64,000 bases of DNA from SZUA-22 sp963751695 (lineage in GTDB: Bacteria; Bacteroidota; Ignavibacteria; Ignavibacteriales; Melioribacteraceae), in assembly GCA_963751695.1 (NCBI GenBank), contig CAVVVP010000005.1:186001-250000 (forward strand), written 5' to 3'. Made by a program: the position numbers and the translations under genes. Positions 54,377-63,100 of the stretch are shown here, in pieces (position 1 is the stretch's first letter; every line of letters starts with the position of its first letter). The notes beneath the pieces were generated by a model, which saw nothing but the letters and a program-made list of their open reading frames with translations, had not been told where the DNA came from and did no database searches.

Positions 54377-55570
54377 TTATCTACATGTATCGTGTAATAT
54401 TTCCCCATCCAGTATCACATAACATGCATGGCTAGTATACTCGAATGGATCTCCATCAAAAACAACTATGTCAGCATCTTTACCCACCGCAATGCTGCCA
54501 ACACGATCATCAATTTTTAAGATTTTTGCAGCAGAAATTGTTATTGAGCTCAGAGCATCCTCAAATGATAAACCATTGGCAGCGGCAACTGCAGCCTCGA
54601 ATAATACAACCCTAACTTTCGGGACATATGATTCATATCCTCCTTGAATTGCAAAAGGGATATTATTCTCCTCAAGAATTCTTGGTGTTTCGTAAGATAG
54701 ATTCTTAGTCCTTGACATCATTGGATGAAGAATTACGGGTATGTGGGCCTTTTTAATTTCCTCGATAACCAAATATGATTCAGCAGCTCCATCAAGGATT
54801 AAATTAAAATCAAATTCTTCGGCCAATCTAATTGCACCTAAAATATCAACTGCAGTATTTGCTGTAATAATTGCTGGGACCTCCTTATTCAGGATCCTTT
54901 GTAGAATATCGTTTTTAAGATTACGCGGTCCACTATCTTCCTCACTGTCGGATGGAGATTCTGCTTTGTAGAATGCATCCCGTAGCATAGCAATACCTTT
55001 TGGTCGGGTTCCAGGAGATTTGAATTCTGTTGAAACTTCAGTCCCAAGTGAAAACACAACCGCTGCAACAGAATCTAAGACTGGTGATTCAAATTCACCA
55101 CTTGTTTTTACAACCATTGTTTGACCGCTGCTAAGCGCTCCTGGTGCGTGACCAGTATTTACTGTAGTTACTCCAAAAGCAGATATCCAATTAACTAATT
55201 CTTCTTTTGGATTATAGGCATCAAATGCTCTGAGTTCTGGTTGAATTGGATCTGATATTTCTAATTGATCTTGATCATGTTCTTGATTGTAAATACCGGA
55301 AAGACCAACTACAGTATGGGCATCTATCAATCCAGGAGTTGCTATAAAACCTTCGACAATTTTGTAATTTGAAGGTATTTCTATTTCGTTTGAAGTTCCC
55401 ACTTTTTCAATTTTGCCATCCTTACAAAGGACAACACCATTTTCAATTACTTTACCTGCCATTGTATAAATTTTTTTCGCTTTTACTGCAACTTGTGCAA
55501 AAGCAATGTTTAATGATATTAGGAATAACATAGTCAGAATTAAAATATTTATAATATTTATTTTCTTCAT
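54377..55570 (-). CDS. Amidohydrolase-fold exported protein lacking the metal-binding residues
   Basis: Start is the ATG at 55570, preceded by GGAGG (55581-55585), giving signal peptide MKKINIINILILTMLF to IAFAQ; the longer ORF to 55684 overlaps the upstream gene. The fold and ends (GLIDAH, VGSIAVGKDADIVVFDGDPF) are those of imidazolonepropionase-like amidohydrolases. The HxH motif is DAHTVVG, and the positions that are HTHRADD, HHVSEG and HSDD in the adjacent paralogue read ANTAVD, DGAAES and QGGYES. All expected metal ligands but one His are gone, so this is probably a non-catalytic partner. Confidence 0.85.
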   Translation of the reverse strand: MKKINIINILILTMLFLISLNIAFAQVAVKAKKIYTMAGKVIENGVVLCKDGKIEKVGTSNEIEIPSNYKIVEGFIATPGLIDAHTVVGLSGIYNQEHDQDQLEISDPIQPELRAFDAYNPKEELVNWISAFGVTTVNTGHAPGALSSGQTMVVKTSGEFESPVLDSVAAVVFSLGTEVSTEFKSPGTRPKGIAMLRDAFYKAESPSDSEEDSGPRNLKNDILQRILNKEVPAIITANTAVDILGAIRLAEEFDFNLILDGAAESYLVIEEIKKAHIPVILHPMMSRTKNLSYETPRILEENNIPFAIQGGYESYVPKVRVVLFEAAVAAANGLSFEDALSSITISAAKILKIDDRVGSIAVGKDADIVVFDGDPFEYTSHACYVILDGEILHDTCR

Positions 55571-55574
55571 TTCT

Positions 55575-56873
55575 CTATTCCCTCCCCGTATTGTGGCTGT
55601 GACCACTACTTCGATATACATTATAACCGCCAACTGCATATTTGTAGTCATCTTTATCTGATCTGTCAAATACTTTTTCGCCATCTATCCATGTTTCTTC
55701 TACATGCGTATAGTTACTAAAAGGAAAACCAGAAAGAATAATAAAATCTGCATCCTTTCCTTTCTCTAGAGAGCCAACTCTATCATCCAGCTCCAGCATT
55801 TTTGCGCCTTCAATCGTTAGAGACTTAATCGCATCATCCTCGGATAAACCAGCGCGCATTGCAAGGGCGGCAGATCGGTTGAATAATCTGGAATCTGTGA
55901 TCCAATCATCAGAATGCATAGCGACTTGAGCCCCAGCTTCTCTTAAAATAGCTGCTGTTTCAAATCTAATTTCGGCTGCCTCTAATTTACCACCTGGAGA
56001 ATCGATTAGTATCACTGAACATGGAATATTTGCCTTAGCTATTTCGTCTGCTACTTTCCAACCTTCACTAACATGATGTAGAACGACTTTAAAGCCAAAT
56101 TCTTCTTTTAGCCTCAGAACTGTTAGAATATCGTCTGCCCTGTGCGTATGAAAATGGACAATTCTTTTTCCATCTAGAATTTCTACAATTGCGTTAAGGC
56201 CAATATCAAATGATGGCAATTTTTCTGGATCATCTTCTGAAGAATCAATTTTGTTTTTGTAATCGATAGCTATATAAAATAATTCCCTTACTATTGCTGC
56301 TGATTTTCCCCTTGTTCCTGGGAATGGTTTATTTCGAATAGAATTTGTACCGTTTGCCATTTTCATTCCACCGCATATTCCGTTTTGAGGATCACTACAA
56401 AAAAGCATATCAGCTACATCGTTCACTTTTTTTGCTTTTAGATATATCGTCTGCCCACTCATTAAATGACCTGAACCCGGCATAATGTTTACGGTTGTGA
56501 TTCCACCTGCTCTAGCACGATTGAAAGAATCATGGTTTGGATTTATTGCATCCATTATTCTTAAGTCTGGATGTGTTGGTGAATCAGAATCAAAGCCCCA
56601 ATCTAACCCGATATGTGAATGAGTATCAACAAGACCTGGCATAATAACTCTTCCTTTAGCATCAATTATTTTAGCATTTGATGGGATCGATACTTCGTCA
56701 GCTGATCCAACTGCAATTACTTTTCCTTTTTTTACAATTAAGACACCATTTGTGATAAGAGGTCCCGAAGCCGTATAAATTTTAGCTCCTTGAAATGCGA
56801 CTGGATTAACTTGAGCAATCAAGCTAACTGATATCATAATTAGTATTAAAAATATTCTAGAACTGTTCTTCAT
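55575..56873 (-). CDS. Exported metal-dependent amidohydrolase (imidazolonepropionase-like)
   Basis: A 432-residue enzyme with a signal peptide (SVSLIAQ). The metal ligands are intact: DTHSHIG (His85, His87), HTHRADD, LHHVSEG and MHSDDW, along with the C-terminal LEKGKDADFIILSG of the composite domain. Such exported proteins are often annotated amidohydrolase or prolidase-like; the natural substrate, perhaps a peptide or cyclic amide, is unknown. It is immediately upstream of, and probably translationally coupled to, the degenerate paralogue. The pair lies between two SpoIIE genes on the same strand. Confidence 0.88.
   Translation of the reverse strand: MKNSSRIFLILIMISVSLIAQVNPVAFQGAKIYTASGPLITNGVLIVKKGKVIAVGSADEVSIPSNAKIIDAKGRVIMPGLVDTHSHIGLDWGFDSDSPTHPDLRIMDAINPNHDSFNRARAGGITTVNIMPGSGHLMSGQTIYLKAKKVNDVADMLFCSDPQNGICGGMKMANGTNSIRNKPFPGTRGKSAAIVRELFYIAIDYKNKIDSSEDDPEKLPSFDIGLNAIVEILDGKRIVHFHTHRADDILTVLRLKEEFGFKVVLHHVSEGWKVADEIAKANIPCSVILIDSPGGKLEAAEIRFETAAILREAGAQVAMHSDDWITDSRLFNRSAALAMRAGLSEDDAIKSLTIEGAKMLELDDRVGSLEKGKDADFIILSGFPFSNYTHVEETWIDGEKVFDRSDKDDYKYAVGGYNVYRSSGHSHNTGRE
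55581..55585 (-). promoter_or_regulatory. Shine-Dalgarno deciding the start of the second amidohydrolase
   Basis: GGAGG, inside the last codons of the upstream gene, is 10 bases before the ATG at 55570. It supports that start over the longer frame. Confidence 0.55.
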
Positions 56874-56907
56874 ATTTCCTCATTTTTATCTTTAAATATA
56901 GTATTTC

Positions 56908-59900
56908 TTATTTCACTTTAATAACTACAAACGTTACATCATCATCAGGATCAACACCGTTTACCCAATCAGCAGCAGCTTCTTTGAGTTTGGCAATAAT
57001 CTCTTCAGGAGACTTTTCTGCTACATCATGGAAACGATATTTTAACCTGTCATAACCAAATGCCTCTTTAGAAGTATTCATTAGTTCTGGAAAACCATCA
57101 CTTAACATTAGGACTGTGTCACCATGACTTAGTGCTAATTCTATTGTTTCGTAAGGGAAATTGTTCATAGTCCCAAGTGGCATTCCCTCAAATAATTTTT
57201 CTTCAATAGAAGAAGTTTCCTTTCGATAGATATAGATTGGCGGCATTCCTGCTGAGGACATTATGAGACGACCATTTTCAATTTTTATCATTGCCAAGCA
57301 CATAGATAAATTATCAAGATGCATTGTTTTATAACATCTTGTCATTTCATGAAATGTTTTAACTATGTCGTTATTGTCTGCGTAACTTGAGAATAAACTT
57401 TTAGTCGATGTCACCATTGTACCTGCTCTCATTCCATGTCCAGTGGCATCACCCACAACTGCAGTAAGTGTTCCGTCTGATCCTACATGGAAATCATAGT
57501 AATCACCACCTACTTCTGTAGCTGTCTGCATATATACAGCAATATCAAGATTTGGCAATTGAGGTAATTCTGTCGGGAGCATTGATAGCTGAAGTTCACG
57601 AGCTTCTTCGAGCTCCTTTGTTTTTCTCTCACTTTCTTTTTGAATTACCAATGCTTGTGCTTCAGCTGTTTGTGCTTGTAATTCAGCAGACTCTGCCCTA
57701 TGCTCGGCTTCCTGAATTTTCATTCTCTCTTTTGCTTTATGCATAAGTCTGCGTCTCTGTAGTCGGTCGATAAGGAAGATAACTCCAGCTATAAGAATTA
57801 TGTAAATAAAATATGCGAACCATGTTCGGTACCAAGGGGCCAATATTTTAAATGAATAAGAAGCTTCTTTGCTTTCAATTTCAAAAACGTTTTTAGCAAT
57901 TACTTTAAATTTATAAGTACCTGGTGATAGATTGGTAAATTCTTTCTTATTCTCTTTCGCCCATGAAGACCAGGTTTCATCAAAACCCTCCAAAAATGTT
58001 TTGTACTGATTAGCTGTTTCATCTTCAAAACTTGGTGCAGCAAAAACAAATTTCAGCGCATTATTTTGATAACTTATCTCTTGAATTTTTGGATTAGCTA
58101 TTTTACCACCAAAATAAATGACAGAATCTGCACCAACTTCAACTCTACGCACAATAGCTGAATATTCAGCATTGTAAAAATTATTTTTTGTTAAATCATA
58201 CTTAATTATACTGGTGCTAGTAGAGAACCATACAATTCCATTATTTTCTGGATAGATACATTGTATTATTTCATTCGAAAATCTTTTAAATGGTGAAGTT
58301 AGCCATTGATATTTCCCATCGGGTTGAGGTGTTCCTAATGCGGGTTCCCGCCCAAGGGATATCCATAAACGCCGCAAATTGTCTTCTACTATATTATTTG
58401 GACTAATATAATTTGCTAATGATGATACAACTTTGTAGGTATTATCCAGATAAAATGAATTGTTGTTTTTATCAAATCTATAAAAATTTTGTGCTGATAA
58501 AAAATAATTTTCTCCGTTTAACTTTTTTACATATATTATTCCACTTGGCAAACCATTAGTCTCATTGAATCTTTCGATATTTGGGCTTTCCAGTTTGATA
58601 TTTCCTTCATCATCCTTTTGCGGAACAATTCTATAAGTACCTGATGCATTTGTTCCAATCCACAATGTGCCATTATTTTCTTCTTCAATGGAATTAACTG
58701 GATCTGTAATATCAAGAATCTGACCTTCATCTATCCATCCATTTTTATTTTTATACATGGACCATAATCCAGTAGCCCCAATATAAATTCGATCCTGATT
58801 TGTTTTTGATTGTTTAATTGTATTAACTCCAAATTCATTTCCAATTGTTCTTCTTATTGGAATAATCTTGTATTGGTCAATTCTAGATAATCCATCTGAA
58901 GTACCTACAAGGAATTCTTTATCTCTTTCTAAAAAAGAAAATGATTGGTTTTTACTCCTATCTAACTGTTTAAAATTAGAGGTTTTTGGATCTAAGTAGT
59001 AAACACCATTATTCGTAGCAGTATAAATTGTTCCATCATGTCGAATTATTTGATAAGCTGTAGTTGAAAAATCATTCCTTGAATCAAAATAGCTTACCTG
59101 AGAGGCATAATCAATTCTCGAAATACCATTATCTGTTGGTAACCAAATTGCCCCTGAACGATCTTGAAATGTAAAATATATCACAGTGCTAATTATACCA
59201 CTTGCTCTATTAAATTTTCTTATTAATTTTCCATTTCGATCAATTACTATAGCTCCATCATTCAATGTCCCCAATAAAATATTTCCATCATAGAGGATAG
59301 CACCTGGTGTATATACTAAATTATCCGCTATAAACTGATCAGCTTCAGTTTTGAATGGAATGAAATTAAGACCATCATATTTATACATGCCCATAGTTCT
59401 TGTAACAAATAAGATCGTACCATCTTCGTCAGGGAAAGGAAGCATCACATACACTCTTTCATTGGCGAAAATCTCCCCTCCTTTTAGTAAAACTAAAGAA
59501 TCTCCCTCAATGACCTGAAGTCCCTTTCCCCATTCTCTCACATAGATCGATCCATTAACCTCTTTAATTTGATGAAAATCATCCACTGAGGTTATGATAG
59601 TAAAATTCTTTTTTTGAATATCCCATACAAGAATATATTTAGCCGCATTAAAATAAATTTTTCCGTCACATAAACTTGCTTCCCATACATCAGAGAAATC
59701 TTGATTTTCTTTTGGCACATATTGAAGTAGTGAGTGAAACGTCAGTCTGCCTAATGAATCAGGTAGATAGTATCCGAGATCCCCAACTCCCCCAGCGTAA
59801 ATTTTGCCATTTTCACCAAGTTGCAGAGATCGAACTGTAGAATTATTTGGCAAGGGATACAATTTCCAGTCAGCACCATCATATTCAAGAAGACCTAAAT

Positions 59901-60087
59901 TATTCCCAAAATACATAATACCTCTTTCATCCTGCATTATAGCCCAATTTTGAGTGTCAGCGCCATACTCTTTAGGAGAATAGTTATTTATAAGCGGATA
60001 CCCATTTTCTAATTTATTTTGAGAATATATTGTCCAATGAAATAGATAACAGTATAGAAGTATTAAAATTATTTTTTTCATTTTCAT
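56908..60087 (-). CDS. Periplasmic propeller (Y_Y_Y) sensor with SpoIIE phosphatase
   Basis: Intact 1,059-residue protein. Signal peptide (LLYCYLFHWTIYSQ), a two-component-regulator propeller (about 25-650, with QDERGIMYFGNNLGLLEYDG, FQDRSGAIWLPTDNGISRID, NNGTLWIGTNASGTYRI), a Y_Y_Y domain (about 680-745), a membrane helix (YFIYIILIAGVIFLI), a coiled coil (about 785-830), and SpoIIE PP2C with EVGGDYYDFH, GDATGHGMRAG, LSDGFPEL and DDDVTFVVIK. Its architecture matches the frameshifted protein at 45601-48895, but their propellers differ, so they likely sense different ligands. It is 17 bases downstream of the giant SpoIIE gene, in the same orientation. Confidence 0.92.
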   Translation of the reverse strand: MKMKKIILILLYCYLFHWTIYSQNKLENGYPLINNYSPKEYGADTQNWAIMQDERGIMYFGNNLGLLEYDGADWKLYPLPNNSTVRSLQLGENGKIYAGGVGDLGYYLPDSLGRLTFHSLLQYVPKENQDFSDVWEASLCDGKIYFNAAKYILVWDIQKKNFTIITSVDDFHQIKEVNGSIYVREWGKGLQVIEGDSLVLLKGGEIFANERVYVMLPFPDEDGTILFVTRTMGMYKYDGLNFIPFKTEADQFIADNLVYTPGAILYDGNILLGTLNDGAIVIDRNGKLIRKFNRASGIISTVIYFTFQDRSGAIWLPTDNGISRIDYASQVSYFDSRNDFSTTAYQIIRHDGTIYTATNNGVYYLDPKTSNFKQLDRSKNQSFSFLERDKEFLVGTSDGLSRIDQYKIIPIRRTIGNEFGVNTIKQSKTNQDRIYIGATGLWSMYKNKNGWIDEGQILDITDPVNSIEEENNGTLWIGTNASGTYRIVPQKDDEGNIKLESPNIERFNETNGLPSGIIYVKKLNGENYFLSAQNFYRFDKNNNSFYLDNTYKVVSSLANYISPNNIVEDNLRRLWISLGREPALGTPQPDGKYQWLTSPFKRFSNEIIQCIYPENNGIVWFSTSTSIIKYDLTKNNFYNAEYSAIVRRVEVGADSVIYFGGKIANPKIQEISYQNNALKFVFAAPSFEDETANQYKTFLEGFDETWSSWAKENKKEFTNLSPGTYKFKVIAKNVFEIESKEASYSFKILAPWYRTWFAYFIYIILIAGVIFLIDRLQRRRLMHKAKERMKIQEAEHRAESAELQAQTAEAQALVIQKESERKTKELEEARELQLSMLPTELPQLPNLDIAVYMQTATEVGGDYYDFHVGSDGTLTAVVGDATGHGMRAGTMVTSTKSLFSSYADNNDIVKTFHEMTRCYKTMHLDNLSMCLAMIKIENGRLIMSSAGMPPIYIYRKETSSIEEKLFEGMPLGTMNNFPYETIELALSHGDTVLMLSDGFPELMNTSKEAFGYDRLKYRFHDVAEKSPEEIIAKLKEAAADWVNGVDPDDDVTFVVIKVK

Positions 60088-60104
60088 CCAAATTTGTAAA
60101 GTGA

Positions 60105-63100
60105 TTATTTTTTATTCGTTTTTATTATAACAAAAGTTACATCATCATCTGGGTCGTTACCATTAACCCAATTCGATGCTGAGCTTTTAAAATGACTAAT
60201 AATTTCTTCAGGAGTCTTATTTCCGACTATAGAAAACTCATTTTTAATTCTATCGTATCCGTACATTTCTTGTTCGCTATTTGCTAGTTCTGGTAATCCA
60301 TCGGATAATAGTAAGATGGTGTCACCATTCTCAATTTGACTTTCATGGAGTTCATATGGGAAATCTTTCATAGCTCCTAATGGCATACCCTTCATTTCAA
60401 TTTCCTCAACTGATCTACTTTTTTCCCTATAAATTAAAGCTGGAGGCATTGCAGCTGAAGATAATGTCAATTGATTACTATTTATTTTTAACATTGATAA
60501 GCACATAGATAATTGTCGGAACTTCATATCTTTAATGACTTGAGATATTCTTGAAAAGGTTTTTAAGATATTTTTTGAAGACCCCAAACTGTTAAATAAA
60601 CTTTTCGTAATTGTTACGATAGTACCTGCTTTCATACCATGTCCAGTCGCATCACCAATTACTGCTGTCAATGTTCCATCTTCATCAACGTGAAAATCGT
60701 AATAATCCCCACCTACTTCGGTTGCAGTTTGCATATATACAGCAATTTCAAGATTCGGCAATTTAGGCAGCTCTTTTGGCAGCATAGATAGCTGCAATTG
60801 TCGAGCCTCTTCAAGCTCTTGAGTTTTTCTTTCATTTTCCGCCTGAATAATTTTATTCTGTATTTCAGCATTGTGCAGATCAAGGAATCTTGTGTAGGTC
60901 TGTTCAAAGATGTGTGCGAACCGCTGTATTATTTTTGTATTAGCTTGAGATAATTCTTCGGTTGTGTAAATAACGAAGAATCCTTGCTTAAAATAGAAAT
61001 TACTAAATATCGTATTCTCTCTTAACAAAGTTTCTTTAATAATTTTTTTAGATTTGTATGCATCAAAAAGGACATACTTTGTAATGTATTCTGTCCAATT
61101 TACCCGATCTTCACCGTTAAGTTTAATAACATGACCACTTTTTTTAGATTTCCACCCATCATACATTTCTTTGAATACAGAATATTCATCTAAAGGAATA
61201 GATGCAGCTGTTGGAATTACATTTCCATGGTTTGTAGTAGACCAGAGTTGACACATATTTAATTCCGTATCAATTATGGCAATATTACATCTATAAGGTT
61301 TAATTCCAAGTTCGTTTAACTGAGAAAATAGATGTGCAGCTGTCTGAGCTAGCTCATTACTTTTTTGCATTGCCATTGTTCGGGCTCGAACCCTTTCAAG
61401 TGCTGCTTCTATCTGCGCTTCTCTGGCTTGGGCTTCAGCTTTTAGTAAATCTAGGTATCTTCTATAAGTTTGTCCAAATACACTAGCAAACCGATTTAAT
61501 ACCTTAGCTGCTTCGTCTGAAATAGGATTTGGTGCAAAAGAAAAAAGAATACCTTCTGGGTAAAAGAAGCTTTTATGGTACTCATTTTCTGGTAATTTAT
61601 TTAAATCTCTTATAAACGGGTACTCAGGTTCCTTGTTAAGTGCATCATAATATTTAATTACATCATCACCAATATAGTCGTAGCTATAACCAGACTCACC
61701 TCTTTGCCACGCTTTTTTAAGTCCAATTAACATGGGGTGTATCGTCATATCCAACAAACCCATTTTTAAATCTACTTCACCTTTTGAATCTGAAGTAGCC
61801 GACCATGTTTCCATATGATCCGTTTCTTTCTTAAGTATCCCGATGCCACAACGAATGGATTTGTCAAGACCAAGTTTAAGCACTTCGTCGAATAATATTA
61901 CGACTGTAGCTCCGACATCTTGGCTATTATGCATCGCCATGGTTTTAGATCGTACCCGTTCTAATGCAGCTTCAATAAGTGCTTCTTTTGCTTGTACTTC
62001 TGCTTGTTTCAAATCTAGATGGCGTGCAAATGCAAGATGAAATACATCAGCAAACCGTTTCATCAGTAGTTTTGCCTCATCAGAAAAAGGATTTTCCTCA
62101 AAAGCGAATAATCCTCCAGCTGGAAACATTACACAATAGTAATATTGTGTTACTTTTTCATCATTTTTTTCGGGGCCAGTAACCGGTAAATTAGACTCAG
62201 AAGTATTCCTGTAATAATTAGTCAAATCCTCTCCTTCCAGAACATAAGAATAATCATGCTGATTCTCCCATGCATTAAATATTCCCTCTAGTAGCGGATG
62301 ACCCTCCAGAATTTCGTCACCTGACAACTGGGCACTATCCTTAGAGTCGCCAGCTGAAGCAGTCCATACATTTACCTTTCTACTCTTGTCATTAAAGATG
62401 CCTATACCGCAACGAATAGTTGTGAAACCAAGCTCATTAAGCTCCGAAAAAACGGCAGCAACTGCAGAGGTTAAATCTTCACTTTTATGCATGGCCATAG
62501 TTCTAGATCGCACTCGTTCTAATGCTGCTTCTATCTGTGCTTCACGCGCTTGTGCTTCTGCTTTTATTAGATCCAGGAAACGGGTATAGGTTTGCTGAAA
62601 TACTTTTCCAAAGCGCATTAGTGTGTCATTCTCTTCCTCTGAATAAGGAATACCAGAAAAATTCTCTATGTATAGTCCAACATTCTCCAACAATACAGTC
62701 GATATTGCAAGTCCGGGACAACTAAAATAATATTCCAATGTTTTTTCTGGCACACCGGGGATAAACTTAAAAAGGTCCCGATAAAATTTATTTTTTTCGT
62801 CAAATGAAAGATGGTTAGCAAAGAAATCTATTCCTTTTTCCTTTGCTTCAATAAAACTATTCCAATGTGGAGAATCAAAATACGGGATGGTTACCTCGGA
62901 GGGAACCTCGTGCTGGTCAGCCAGCCAAATATGCATATCATTTCTGATTTTATAATCTAAAATAAACCCAGCATGTTCAATATGGATATTCAATTGAACG
63001 AATTGGTCATATACAACCTGAATTACCTCTTTGAGTTCTGAACTTTGGTGCATTGCCATTGTTCTGGCTCGCACCCGCTCCAATGAAGCTTCAATCTGTG

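Noticed and set aside
55571..55684. Longer start of the second amidohydrolase
   Set aside because: The extra 38 residues overlap the upstream coding end and precede a good signal peptide; GGAGG supports the ATG at 55570.
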